Positions 18,501-40,208 of a stretch of 57,645 nt of DNA are shown piece after piece. Origin of the DNA: Ichthyophonus hoferi (lineage: Eukaryota; Opisthokonta; Ichthyosporea; Ichthyophonida; Ichthyophonidae); the NCBI GenBank assembly GCA_002751075.1, contig NAOQ01000146.1:83536-141180 (forward strand), given 5' to 3'. The stretch's first letter is position 1, and the number at the start of each line of letters is the position of its first letter. The notes beneath the pieces were generated by a model. It saw only the letters and a program-made list of their open reading frames with translations, had not been told where the DNA came from and did not search any database. The translations under genes were made by a program, and so were the position numbers.

Positions 18501-21500
18501 TTTTTATACGTAATTATATTACAGGCAGGCAAGCCTATCCCAATGGAGAAAAGGGAATAAATGTAAATTTTAATAAAGAAAAAATGTTTAAGTTTTAAAT
18601 AGACCTTATAATAGGTTCCTACCATTCTTATGCTTATATATGAGGTTTAGAAGACCGCCATTATATGATTTATTTTAATGTATTCTAAAAAATGTTTTAA
18701 CTAAGCCCATATTCTGGTTTTTAATACATTGTGTAATTTGTTTGGCTCCCCCAATCACAGGCGTGGAAGAGGTGTATGGATACCATAATTGGCCGGTGGA
18801 TTACGTGGTATGTGGTTTTGACCGAATCAAAGAGTAGATTAATATAATGGTAACACACACGCACAACCACACAAACATGTATATATATATATACATTGGC
18901 ATAGTAACAAACACTATTATATACACGAAAATGCACACAAAAAGATACTAACTTCCATATGGAAACATCAACATAAACCGAGATACTCTGAAATAATAAC
19001 TAACCCTGCATAGGCATGTGCTATCTCATGAACAACACAATATAAATATTAGTTTAGTCACACAGCAGCAAGTTATATATAGCCACCAATCTATTGTATA
19101 TGATACACATGAAACTACGCATGGCCAACCATAAGAGGTGTGTTACAGGGAGCTATAGAGCTGTTTTAAGAATAGAAGGTTATAGGATATTGGCCATTTT
19201 AGTAGGTCAATCGAGGCTACAGATAAAAACCTATTAGTCATGGTAAGTGTGCGCCTACGTCATGGCAGACACTTTAATTGGTTTAAAGTAGACTAGTTTA
19301 TAGACCAGTGGCCAATGACCAATGACCAATAAGCATTTGTTTTGAATATAGTGGTTCTTTTACCATCCTACCACCGAGAAGTCGACGATCCCCCCTTCAT
19401 ACTCAACCCTATCCCCTAGCCAAGAGACTGTGGTACCTTTCTCTGTACTATAGACCCTTCTTACCCGCCATCTCTATTATCTATCTGCTCCTAAGTATTA
19501 ACTCCCTTCTACCCAATTGCCTTACGCCAGGGCTCCTTAAATGTGATTCCTGGGTCAATCATGGCAGCCGAGTGTGATTTGGAGATTGTAATCCTTGGAC
19601 GAGGCGGGCATGCCTCACAACCTCACCATAATGCTGACCCTATTGTATGCGCTGGTGTGTATCTACCCAATCAAATCACCTGTTTGTTTTCTCCTGTTTC
19701 AGTTTGAGATAAAATGAATCACTGCTATACTTTGGTCCTTAGCCAGTACTTTTTATCTCTTTTTTTGTTTTTGCTAATATTCTCCTTTAAAAACTCAATG
19801 TATGCATACATATTTCTTTCATTTTCCCTTTTTCATTATTTCTTATATATACACACATAATCTCTCTTGCTCTTTTCCTTTACCTGCACTAACACAGGCA
19901 TTATTCCCTAGCTGTGGTAGTCACAAGCTTACAAACCATTGTAAGTAGAACAGTGCCTTCAAACGCCAATGCTGTGGTCACCATTGCCATGATCCATGGA
20001 GGAGAGGCTAAAAATGTTACTCCAGACCGAGTTACAATGAAAGGCACCATCAGGTAAGTTGGAAATTTAGCATGTGCGTGTGGATGGAGGGGGGGGGGGG
20101 GGTCCTTGCTCTAAGAGGATCTTGATATATTACATATTAATGGTGCGTTATCATTTTTCACTTAGAACAAAGCATTTGGATGTGAATGGGCCGGTGACAT
20201 CTATACAAGAATGACTCTGGATTAGTTATTATTAACAGTTATTATTATTACTGTTGTTGTTTCTGCTGTAATTGTATGGCATGACTGCGCTTTATAGTTG
20301 AATACTATTGGTGAGCCACGCCCGTAATAGTCTTTAAGATTGGATGCTACCAGTAAAGCCATTACTAGACACAATAAAAATCGACATGTGTAAAAATAGG
20401 TTTGCTTCCCTGTTGCGCAACTGGAGCATAGAAGGACTAGCAATTCACCTTAACCACTTATTCATACATGTCTATTGTATGTAGTAGCATATGAGACTGA
20501 AAGCACAACCAAGCCAACCACAGGGTTCACTATAATCATACAAGTAGTAATTATGGCTGTGTAAGTATTAATTAGGCCAAATATCAATCAATCTTACGCC
20601 TAATTAACCAATCCGTAGGTGGGTTTAAAATGATCAATGCAATGATCGTGGTACAATTCTTTCTGAGCCTTAGACTCATACTACACACCCTGTACCTATC
20701 CGTACCCCCTTATCCCATTTCTTATTTCCTCCATTTATTTACTTCACATAACAGTGTTACAGCCTACTTGACCTACATAATCTCCTATTTCTTTATTTCC
20801 TTCTCCCATATCCTCCCCCACCTTATGGGGATCCCATTTGTCAGATATCGTTTAATGGCTAATTTAATTCATTTTGCCTCTCAAATTGGAGGGAGTAATA
20901 ATCCGAACTACTTTCAATAAACAATCTAGAATTAGAAGAGAAATAAAACCCTTGTATGACGTCCCGCGTCAGTAGGTCGATTTATACTTCATTTACGTAC
21001 ACATGGAAAACACGTTAGCACAAAAAGTTAGATGAAGGCATTTAATTAGATTAGTACAATCAATATCCTATGGGAAGCTTAGTAATTAAGCGGCTTCCCT
21101 ATAAGATAAATCTAATACGTGACACTATTACATTGCAGAGTACTTGAAATGGAAATACTTGAAACCATAAAGGAAAAAATGCAATGCATGGTAGATGGCC
21201 TCTGTCTAGCCCACGACTGCACCTCTACTGTGCTGGTAGGGTAGCCCTATCCCTTATATCCCTTATAATTCTATGATCTCTTTACCTGGTTGTAGGTCTT
21301 TGTTTCCACGTCATAATAATAATAGTATAATAATATAACTATATGATACTATGTATAGTATGTATAATAATATAATAATAAAAGTACGTATAGTAATAAT
21401 CTAGCGAAATAATATGATAATATAATTATAAAAGATAAATTTTTATTAAAACAAAACATGAAAATCCGTTATTCACAGGTAATTAGTAATTAGTATTTGC

Positions 21501-22185
21501 TTTTAGTAACGTGAAGTGGCTGTTCCTTTGTCTATTTAGATTAACTAAATTTATTCATACAATGGTCTCATGCCATAATCGTAGTATTATCTTTAGCTTA
21601 GTTATTAATTTTTACTTGTGCATTGTCATTGGATATTATGGTCAGTGTAATGCAAGGTCTCTATAGAGTGATGAAACGTTGTTGGCTTCCTTATTAATTT
21701 TGTTTTGATGACAGTAATAATACACTGATATTAATTATTTTTTATGAGAATGTTTGAAGCGAATATTGTAATATAGCTAGATGGGCATATAAATAGATAG
21801 ATAGAAAGAGATAGATAGATAGATAATAACCAAAAAATACCCAAATATGCACGAAAACACATGCCTGAAAACCTATACCTTTCTTATTAAAAGGTATTCA
21901 TAGAACTAACATACAAAGACTGCCATCGTAAAACTCTAATCCAGCAAATCATCGAAAAACAAACAAACAATAAAAATAAAATAAAATACACCAAGTCTAC
22001 CCTGACATATGACCTTTTCCATTATCCAGTTAACCGAAGGGTATCCAGTGACATGCAATACAATCGAAGAAACCAATCACGTGTTGAGAGTAGGAAAGCA
22101 CGTGCTAGGAGAGGATAAGGTGGGACCATCAGCCTACTTGCCCTGCATGGGGGCAGAGGACTTCTCATACTATACTCAGGTGGGG

Positions 22186-22219
<34 letters not shown>

Positions 22220-22905
22220 TGTATGTATGTATGTATGTATGTATGTATGTATGTATTTATGTATGTATGTATGTATGTATGTATGTATCTACGTATGTAT
22301 AATAGTATGCTAGTAACATAGTATAAAAATATTGTAGTATTGTGGTACACATAACTGTATATAGATATGTTTATATACCAATTTCCAACCTGTCACTTTT
22401 ATCTCTAACTCTTACGAATAACATGCGTCAGTGAGGTATTTAATAATAATATATATACCTATACCCATTTATCTATCCCACTTTTTCCTTTCTTCTTTCT
22501 TTCTACCCCATCCCCACCTCAATTTAAGCATGATACTATTTAATATTCTTCTTATTTTCTTTCTATTCAATAAATATGGCTACACATGCATCTTATTCTC
22601 CAATATACCTCCTTTCCCACCTTATTCGCCATTATTCATCAATAGACATTCAATGTTTAATTTTATATAACCCAACCCTTGATTGATCCTAACTCTTATG
22701 TATGTTTCAGAAAAAACCTGGGTGCTTTTTCTTTCTAGGAGGTAGAGAAGATGGGCGAAGTAATGCAATTAATCACAGCAGTCAGTTTGATTTTAACGAT
22801 AAAACATTACCTTACTCGGTACAAGTATTTGTACGATTGGTAGAAGATAGATTAGATGTCCCTATATGCACTGAGCTGCAGGACATTATTCCTATTGTGA
22901 GATAA
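15575..22905 (+). CDS. M20-family metallo-amidohydrolase/peptidase, 11 exons, 412 aa
   Basis: Zinc (or Mn) amidohydrolase of the aminoacylase / IAA-amino acid hydrolase / hippuricase group, which cleaves N-acyl amino acids or related amides; the substrate cannot be told from sequence. Exons: 15575-15682, 16162-16253, 16991-17069, 17588-17707, 18252-18336, 18761-18807, 19531-19654, 19912-20053, 21139-21235, 22030-22179, 22711-22905. Spliced frame 1239 bases. The N-terminus reads LVALRHHFHSNPEPGFEE, the canonical M20 opening. Metal and catalytic residues: HMCGHDGH (106-113, Cys108 and His110), QPAEE (142-146), YGYHNWP with His170, and NHSSQFDF with His370. The dimerisation (lid) domain starts near residue 180, with GRGGHASQPH at 200-209. 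No signal peptide or SKL-type tail, so probably cytosolic. Every expected ligand is present, so the gene looks functional. Exon 8 uses the acceptor at 19910-19911; the nearer AG at 19896-19897 would run into a stop. Confidence 0.93.
16970..16979 (+). repeat. Poly-C tract before M20 exon 3
   Basis: A short run of C lies just upstream of the exon 3 acceptor and extends its pyrimidine tract. It is a likely length-variable site. Confidence 0.5.
20088..20102 (+). repeat. Poly-G tract in M20 intron 8
   Basis: An uninterrupted G run (about 15) begins 35 bases past the exon 8 donor. It is unusual in such AT-rich DNA and prone to length error in sequencing. Confidence 0.7.
22189..22300 (+). repeat. 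(TATG)n microsatellite in M20 intron 10
   Basis: About 110 bases of nearly pure TATG/GTAT units, with two imperfect units near 22256 and 22288, begin only about 10 bases after the exon 10 donor at 22180. Expansion or contraction here sits almost on the splice site. Confidence 0.95.
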
Positions 22906-25268
22906 GGAGTGTGTGCATGTGTTATGTATATGTGTATAGGATAGGATAGGAGAGAAGAGAGTAGGTTAGATGGGATAAGATAAGATATAATAGGATATAA
23001 TAGGATGTACAATATTTTAACATAGTATGGTGCTATTTTCAGGTGATATATATATAATTATATGCTTGAGTATAGATAGACATAAGCATAAATATACGTA
23101 TTAGTGTTAGTATTAATATACCTAATGTGATGTAATCTTAGGCAGAAAACGCATTGGTATCTGTAAGGTGTGATATAACATACACATATACGTACTACAA
23201 TACAAGTACAATGGACATCCTACATAATACACCCTACCATTTAGTATCAAGGGCATGCTAAGCGGGGTGGGTCCATATATCTCTAGAAAAGCCTTGGGAA
23301 TAAATAAAGTAATGTAAGATATTGTCATTTTTATCTTGTTGTTATTATCTCATCCAGTTTGGATGTCAACTAATATTTGCAAGCATAAGATGAAGTGAAA
23401 ATGAAAACTTTTTGCCCAGCTCAGGTTTATTGTATATTCAAGTCTCACCTTCATACTCATAACATGTAAGATATCATATGAATTCATTAGCAACCTACTT
23501 GTTAACAAACTATCATTATTTATTTATTTAAGCAATAATGACTAAGCAATGCTTTAACCCATATTGCATACAAAGGACTATTCAACATGCATGCATAGGA
23601 ATAGTAAAAGTATAAGCGATATTTGGATGGCCCCAGCCTATCGCAAATAGCATGACCAAATTTGTCCGATCGATTTGGCTGACCAAGGGTTATTGTTGTA
23701 AATTAATCGTAGTATAGCATATAGTTGAATATCTATTGGACTAGCCCTGCGACATGTTTAATAGTCCAATGATAGTATAGAGATGGGCCTGGAAGAGCCT
23801 ATCTCTAGAGGCCATATAACAAGTAGATATCTACTGGGTTAATAAACCTAGATAAGGTATGCTTAAAGATATACTTGGCGTAAGCCATATTACGTTTAAA
23901 GTTAGAGTTTCATTGGCAGATAAGAAATAGTTGGCGAGTCTAGTAATCAAAAGAAATACCAACCCAGAAAGGGTTTTATGTAACTAATGGTGTTGTAGAG
24001 TATGATTGATTACACATGTTCATGAACAGGACAAATAATTCAAAGTTCAGAACCACTAACAAGTTAATATTAAAAATAGCTTATAAATAACATAGAATGG
24101 CATGGAACTAATAGATAAAGACTAACATAGTTTTAAAAAAAAATATTCCATATCGAGTTGGCAGACTTCATTATAAGTCAAGGGCTAGAGTAGCAATCTA
24201 GTGTCCTGGTATGTTATAGTTAGATAGGGGAATATATGCTATCTTAGATTAAACATATCCCCAAAAGGAAGTGTTATAACCAATTATTGTATTTTATAGA
24301 AAATTATTGAGAATAATAAGTAGAGACAGAAGGGTTCATATGACCTGTATTCGTTTAGAAGGAGAGAGAATACCGAATTAAGGGGCGTTTTAACGTGTCC
24401 ATTTGCATACACGGACTACAGATATGGTAAGGCATTTTTATTATTACATAAACAAGTCAGGAGGACTTGTATTTAAGCAATGTGTCGTATGTTATATCAA
24501 GAAATACTTAAATTAATTAAATATCCCTGCTTTAACAAAAATTAAACCAGTCCCGTACCACCGAGACCAGTGTTTTAATTGTATAAAAAATCAAAAAAAA
24601 TCTGGTGCATTGCATTAGTCTCCGATAGCAAGACAGATGATGTCATTGGATAGGTGATCTGTAGAAAAGGATAAATGATTGGTGGTAGTTCACGAATGAG
24701 AATAAGCCAACTTACGTCATCATATGCATGACTACTAACTAATAATAACAGCTACAATATGATGGTTCGTTTTATTTCTATATATACTATTGTACTATTG
24801 TATCCCAAAAAACTAAAGCGAAGACACTAGTGCCCTCTGATTGGTTATTTTTCGACCAGTGTTATGACAGCTATACTAACCTATTTTTAACGTTGGATCC
24901 TCAGTGGATCGGATAATTTATATTGCAATTATCTGTGATAGTGATTGGAACGCGTATATAAGGAGAAATAATAAAATCAGATTGAAATGTAACTTTAAGT
25001 TAAAAATAAAATAAATAAATAACTACAAATGCTATAGTGGGTCCTAGCTGGCTTTTAATAGATATATGCATATGCATGTGTAGGTATAACATATAGTAGA
25101 TAGTAGAAAATATATAGTAGATTGGAGACGATAGACAGTAGATAATAAATAATATATAATAAATATTAGATATTGCTAAGCAGGCAACCCAGCCATCAAA
25201 ACAAACCTCACAATCCTATAATAGATTCTACATTTTCCTACCTACCTATGCAAGCTATTGGGGTAGGC
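22906..25268. other. Convergent spacer between the M20 and MAP kinase genes
   Basis: No supported gene. It contains 3' flanks of both converging genes, R1 copy C at 24305-24490, and AT-rich sequence with CCAAT/ATTGG pentamers. A candidate AATAAA for the M20 gene occurs near 23300, nearly 400 bases past its stop. I see no closer canonical signal. Confidence 0.5.
24305..24490 (+). repeat. Interspersed repeat R1, copy C
   Basis: Starts GAATAATAAGTAGAGACAG and continues through GACCTGTATTCGTTTAGAAG, AATTAAGGGGCGTTTTAACG and CAAGTCAGGAGGACTTGT, parallel to copy B. The hairpin and outer part seen in copies A and B are reduced or missing. Confidence 0.6.
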
Positions 25269-33583
<8,315 letters not shown>

Positions 33584-35572
33584 TTCAATATTGCCCGGTT
33601 TCTATCCTTAACTAGTAGAACTATGCTATCTATATATTATCCCTACCCCAATGTTCCTACATAAAATATGAAAGTAAAACTATGCGTATAGAAATTCAAG
33701 TACGTATAAAATAATAATATATCCTGTTGCTGTCTGTAATCGAACAAATACCTGTGATTAATTCTAAAGAAGGAGGCCCTGTGATTGGTGGCAACAGCAC
33801 CACTAGATATCCATGGCATTGCAATGTATCTAGTAGACCTTGAATATTCGATTGGTTTAGACCTCTAATTGTTTGTTCTCTAGCGCTGTTATGGGAGAAA
33901 AATGCGATTAATATATTATATTATTAATCTTGTAATAACACTTTTTTAATCGGTTCTTAGCTTATAAAAGTATATTTTTCTAAATTGAAAAAGGTAAGAT
34001 AAAAAATATTTTAAGACAAAGATATACTAGCCCTAGGTACGCACTGCGATGAATGTACATTAAAGTGAGTATAAGGACCTGCTTTTATATAAAAAGCCTA
34101 TATATATATATATCGCTTTCAGAAAATATATATCATTGGTTTGATATATTTAAGCCTATAGTACAACAAATGCAAAAATACTCTAGCAACCATATCTTCG
34201 GCAGCCAGATCTGAAATCAAAAAAGAAGAAAAAAACATCAGGGTAGTTATGCAACGACACTGTAGGTACAGATTTGACAGTCCAGGTCATAATGGAGCCA
34301 ATAAATACAATATTTATCCGTTATCAAATAAGTGCACAATTGTAAAACTTACATTTTTCTCTTGTATTTCATTACTTTGGATATGTAGATAGGGTTAATT
34401 AATAGTATATCTAAATTTTAAAACAACTACGCAATAGATACACAACTTGCTGTTAATTTACGGCGTAATTACAATAGCCTTGTTGTTAGAAAGGTAAGCA
34501 TTCGCCAATAGATGGTCCGCATAAAAACCTATGTATATATTATCAATACACATTGATAATATATTATGGTGAAAATATGAATATACCAAGATTGTAATTA
34601 GATATTTGTTTGATAAAAATCTGCACATAAAGTCAATAAATTCAATTATTGTCATTTCGTCTATAGTGGTCTGTATAAAAACTTTGTTACAAAACCATTG
34701 ATCCGAGTGAACACATTGTTTGGCCGAAATCCTAATGACAAGCAAATGACGAAATGGATTAGTTAATTGGTTCCCTACCAGTTAAATTGATTTTTGAAAT
34801 ATGTGCAAAAATGAGGTAAATAGATAACGAACGAGCCATTCAAATGAGAATACAATAGTATTTGCGTGTCAATTGTGCTTAACACCTATAGTTGTATTCA
34901 TGGGCTCTATTGTAAAGATTATTATTGGCTAATGCAATAAACTTACAGATACCCACTAGAATTGTCTGATTTTATCTCGATACTCCGGATAAACAAAGAT
35001 CAGGAAAGTATATAAAAAAACGGAAACAACCTGTCTGCACAGGTTTCAATTATTGGATATATACTTCCACCGCTTTGAGGGCATCTATTTGTCTTTTATT
35101 TTGGAGATTTCGTACTTTTAACGTTTTAGGACATGACATGCCAACCTCTGATTGTAACATAAGCTACCCCAAAAAACCTACGAAATATGACAACGATATT
35201 ACTTACTTTATATACTAATACAATTTAATGTAATACGTCTGGCATTATGGTCAGACGAAATGGTCATATTAACTCTTAAATAAATAACCATAGATGGCTG
35301 TGGTCAGACTTGTAGTAGTAGTACTACTAGTCAGATAATCTGAAGCTACAAATCACAATGCTTAACCAGGAATGTCCCTAAAAGCATAAAATAAAGTAAT
35401 AATAGCCATAATGAAAATAGTAGCATGAGCTACAAAAGCAGAATGTACCCCTTCTTTCCATCAGGTATACTTCAGCCATTTATATATATTCAAGACTAAA
35501 TTAAATTATTTGTATTATCGTCACAATTAATGAAAGGCTAAGATTTATAATAGTAAAAGAGCTCAAAATGTA
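33584..35572. other. Spacer upstream of the MAP kinase
   Basis: No supported gene. It includes the MAPK 5' flank and the 3' flank of the membrane-protein gene. The short segment 34706-34745 is repeated in direct orientation at 37349-37388. An open frame of about 95 codons at 34458-34745 (minus) overlaps that repeat and has no recognisable features. Confidence 0.5.
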
Positions 35573-36496
35573 CTAAACAATAATTGAAGCAGCAGATCCA
35601 ATTCCTTTCATCTTCATTTCCTTCATTTCCTTAGCCTCTTCACAAACTACAATTTTAGCCTCGCTATCGTCACTGTCATCATATATAGCGTCTAGACATG
35701 GCATATGAGTGTCATCAGTGTCTACCATTATCGCGAGTTCAACCTCGTATTTCCCGTCTTTAGTAGGACCGCAGCGGAAAGCACATCTAAAGCATATCAT
35801 AAAGAAAATAATTATGCTGCTAAAAAATATTAACATACATAACAAGGTTAAGTAGAGTTGATGATTATAAGTAAAGGTTATCGTCATCTTTGTCATTTCG
35901 TTCTGTTGGGAACAAAAGTATATATGTCAGAGTTTGTTTCTGATACTAAACACATTATTCGCCTAATTTTATTAGCCGCAACGTATATATATATATATAT
36001 ATACCCATAAAATCCTTATCAATTTGCTTCAACAGTGCACAACGGGAAGTCCCTTAACGAACCCAATTACTCGACTAACCAATAGCACTAGATAAGGGGC
36101 ATACCCAAATTTTACCTGATTAAAGTCAGAATTATATGTTTTCGTATATAAAATCTGATCGGAATTATTTTTCGTGTGAACATAGTGCATCCAAGTACTA
36201 GGTAATATTCTTTGTAGTGCATTTTTAACAAACCCGGGAATAGTCAAATGCGGTGAACGCTCAGTGGTCACAGTCAGCACCACATTTCTGTCAGGTGTGG
36301 CTCTAGGGGCTATGCCCGACGTCGATCCGTTATTTTCTATTACAGAATTAGGAACAGTATTAACAATCCTTAAATCACCAAATGCAGTGAATTGAAATGT
36401 CGTGCCAGTTTTGCTTATTGCATATACCGGAGTGGCGCTCACTGCCAAGGGGAAACAAGCAGCCAGCAGAGCTGTGGCATAATTACGAAAATGCAT
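35573..36496 (-). CDS. Unrecognised single-pass membrane protein, 2 exons, 236 aa
   Basis: Exons: 36496-36116 and 35902-35573, joined in phase 0 across a 213-base GT-AG intron (donor GTAAAA, acceptor CCCAACAG). Residues 1-26 form a classical signal peptide ending in VYA (a good -3/-1 site). Residues 27 to about 142 are a polar ectodomain with two N-glycosylation sequons (NGS and NNS) and no cysteine. Residues 143-165 (LYLTLLCMLIFFSSIIIFFM...) are a strong membrane span. The tail starts with basic residues and cysteines (CFRCAFRC), passes an acidic Asp/Ser patch (YDDSDDSE) and ends in -SIIV, compatible with a class II PDZ ligand. This suggests a type I plasma-membrane protein. The splice creates the full topology: without it exon 1 ends in a 155-aa secreted frame. 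No known family is recognised, so receptor, adhesion or channel-subunit roles are all open. Confidence 0.6.
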
Positions 36497-39400
36497 TGTT
36501 ATTTTTTATAGCTCCGGCGTCAAATCTGAAGCTGTTATAAGTAAAATTATCTATATTGAATCTATTCAGCTGTAAGGGTGTATAAAATTTAGTAGCGTTC
36601 TATCTATATATACTGGAGCGCATAAAAATCAATTAACAATCATTTACATCCCACTACTAGCTGTCAAGTTTTCTTAAACCATAAACCGTATCATTAATGT
36701 AAGATATAACCACTTGAATGGGCATTTATAAAGTGAGTGAGCGACCTATCATTCTGATCTTTAGCCAATTAATGAAAGCAGGAATGCCAGGTGCTGGTGG
36801 CAATAAAAATTGGCTTGATTGAAGAATAACATAGTATTATTCTTATATATAAAAATTATAAATACCCCCTTAAATTTTTTTAATTGAAACCTTTATTACA
36901 TTGTTGCAGGTTTATATTGACTGTAGTGTCTACGCACGCATTACGCAATCAATTGAATACCGTTGTTCAAAAATTCGTAGATCCAATCATAAGTATTTTC
37001 AAAATGATATTAATCCGATGTTGGTTTGTATCGACTTTTTGCTTTTTTTTTTAGTCCAATAGTAATGTAATACATTTTCAGGGTCATTAGTTGACCAATC
37101 CAAAATGCCTCAGCAACATTGCCGAATATTATGGTGGATCACTTTCAACGCCTGACTTCGATGAGCCATGCTATGAATGACTATATTCTGGTCCAGCACG
37201 GTCACTTTAACCTTATTAAGTTAAACTACGTCTGAATATATACAATGGAGACATCTCATTTGATGAGCCAACCTAGACTAGCCATAGACTGATAGTCTGT
37301 ACGGCTAATTACCTTTATTAATATTAGTATATGTTGCAATAACTCCGAATGAACATGTGGTTTGGCCGAAATCCCAATGACAAGCAGAAGTTAAAACTAA
37401 CTGAAAACTCTCCCCAACAGGTTAGTCACCAGGTAGGTAGATTTGTTGATTTGGAATTGCTTATATATATACGAGTATGTGACTCGCACGATATAGAAGA
37501 TAAGGGTCGCGAAAGTATAAATAGAAACGAAAATAACCAATAAAGGCCTCGCTAACATGCATTTTTATTGTAATATACCATTGGCACTCAAATATTGGAC
37601 TCTTACAGGAATCTGAGAACTGTTGACTAACATTGAGTAGTGATAGTACGATAACATTTTTTTATTTATACTGTAATACATTATTATATAGCAACCTTTA
37701 TTGATCTAAAATAATCGTTGCTATCCTTAAAATGCCCTTGCCTAGTTGATTAGGTAACAGTTGTAATCACAAGATTTGGTATAAATAAAATAAACTACAT
37801 CAGCCACATACGCATTAATAAAAATGTAATTTGGTAAACGAGCAACTCAAAACACGATAATTAGAATGTTATTAACGCATCAATAAACTCTAATCCATCG
37901 ATTTAAAGTTATTGAATATGTTTTCCTATCAACAGTATCTCATAATTCCGCGAGCCGGTCTAATTATCTAAATAATATCAGCATTGGTAGGTGGCTCCAA
38001 AATTGTCAAACTGACGAAGTGTATACCCGATTAGTTTACTTATACCTAGATCAATTCTTCTAAAACACTACATTACCATGCATTTTCATGTTAAATCTCC
38101 AAAAAAGAATATAGTAAAAATTCGGTTTAAAATTTTATTTTAAAACTATTTTATATGGTTTTTTGCTTGCGAAAGAAAATGAAAATGAAAAACAAGAATT
38201 ATAATGAACCTTTCATTTGCGTACGATTATGTAAAGAATAGGTAATGCAAAAAAGAGTTACTGGCCAGTGCTAAAAAAGCTACTCCCTATTAATATGAGA
38301 TAGAATGGCCATACCTTTCTCAGATTGGTTAATTATTGTTCCGTCTAATATGGAAAACAAAATTTAATTAAAATATATATTATTGGTATGCATATATATT
38401 ATATTATGCTGATTATATGGACCAATGCCATCAGAATCATGCTAGATATGTTACTATTATTGGTAGGTAACAGTGATTGAAGCGAGTTTTAACATCTTTT
38501 ACACACTCTGTCAAAAAGCAATTGTAACGAATTGTCAATTGAGTGATTGGACGAATAATATTGTAAATATTCTACTTGTAATTGATTACAATACGATATA
38601 ATACAGTCCAGTCCAATCCAATCCAATCCAACAATAAAATACATCCTTTTTGGGTATTCCTCTTGCTGGGATTTTAACCTTGACTATGTAAAGTCATAAC
38701 TTATATCAATAAAGATATAAACTCGCATATAAAAAATATTTATTATAATAAGAAAATTGCGCGGTCTTGATTAAGAACCCGACCTTTAATTATATAGCTT
38801 TTGGTATAAACTGATCTGTCAGTCATACCATAGCCTAGTTGTGTTGCTCAATTAAGCAGTGAAAAGCCAAGGATTGGCTAATGTTGGGAATAAAGCCCAT
38901 GATGTGGAAGCCTTGAAACCGAAACTTAAGTGCTAAACCCTTACAAAAAGCTATGGTGCAGATAATTACTCTACCTTGTGAAATAATAGACAAGCTTACA
39001 AAATAGGAGTCCTGGTCAAGCTGCTTCCGAATATGTGTATAGAAGGTTTTCTAGTAATAATGCTTTTGTAACCTTATTTGCAATTACCTACCTTTATTAA
39101 AGTGCCGCCGTTGAACTTTCTAATTACCTGACGTGAAAATACACTTAGTGACGACTTTTTAAACTCATATCTTAGAAGGTACGACACTATATAACATTCC
39201 ATATATGGCAACAGAAAATTACTTCACAGGCTAGAATTGACATATATAATATCTATATGACTCAAGTCTAGCAGTAATCAAGGAAATGCTTGTATGGCAC
39301 AAATAATTGGGGTAGTGTCATAATTGGACTCTCCCTCATGATATTTCTTAAATGCTTTTTAAATCATTCTCCGACACTCAATCCACAGTCATTCTCTTAC

Positions 39401-40208
39401 ATATATATCAAGAAATTAATTGGAGATAAGAGGGTCTTGTATAAGAGAAAACCAGCATTTGGGAAAGGTAATCTATGGCTAAAAGAACTATACAAACTAC
39501 CAAAATATGATAGCTTCGTGGCCATTACTCATATATATAATCTTGGGTGGAAACTAAGAATACCATTTGCAATGCAGTCATTATTATTATATTATTATTA
39601 TTATTGGCCCTTCATATTAGAAATAAAAGTTGACAGGGTTATGATGGTTCTACTGAAGGCCAAAAACAATGATAATGACTGCTCACTCCAAAAAAATCAT
39701 AATCTTAATGCCATACTTAAATACTATTATGTAAATGCTAGCCATCGTCACTAAGACTTCGTGTAGATATTGGTATTAAGCAAGAGATAACTAAAAACAA
39801 ACAGTAGTATCTGTCATGATGCTTCAAAATAAGGTACACTATAACAAGCTATGTTATGATTGTTTAGGGGATTGGACCATTCATTGTACCAATCATCTGG
39901 TAAAAACACAATTACAAAATGCACCATTAAATACTTTTTATTCAGCAATAGGTGTTCCATGTCGCTCATATATTTTAGTCGTATGTACATATCTATATAG
40001 TAGTATTTATCAATAACCTCCCAACTCATATCCATGTATTATATGCACATAGTAAATCCTATTTTATCCTTATTTAACTCGATTATGCCTAAACGATACA
40101 CACTAGCCAGAGACTGATTATGGATTATGCACTCAATAGCTTGGGTATATAGTATACAGACATGTCGTCATTTGTCGTCATCTGCCGACCAAATGAGACA
40201 TGTGCCAT
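36497..40208. other. Spacer without supported genes
   Basis: It contains the promoter side of the membrane-protein gene and the 3' flank of the C1-THF synthase gene. At 39290-39754 (+) there is a 154-codon open frame, but it begins with TTG, is rich in Tyr/Leu/Lys as expected for AT-rich noise, and shows no family. A run of TCCAATCCAATCC-type repeats occurs at 38607-38630. A possible polyadenylation signal for the gene to the right (TTTATT on this strand) lies at 39937-39942. Confidence 0.5.
38607..38630 (+). repeat. (TCCAA)n short tandem repeat
   Basis: Four to five imperfect copies of a pentamer containing CCAAT, the same pentamer that is scattered widely through the introns of this window. 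Confidence 0.7.

Noticed and set aside
36029-36115. Reading exon 1 of the membrane protein straight through to 36029
   Set aside because: A good donor and matching acceptor give a product with full topology; the read-through part is intronic in composition. It remains possible as an isoform.
37349-37543. Possible integrase-like fragment (a GRNP-type motif) on the plus strand
   Set aside because: The resemblance is to one short motif only. It is too short to name an element, and I treat it at most as a fossil scrap.
39290-39754. 154-codon open frame on the plus strand
   Set aside because: It begins only with TTG. The one early ATG is out of frame, composition is Tyr/Leu/Lys-heavy as in AT-rich noise, and no motif or splice partner is visible.
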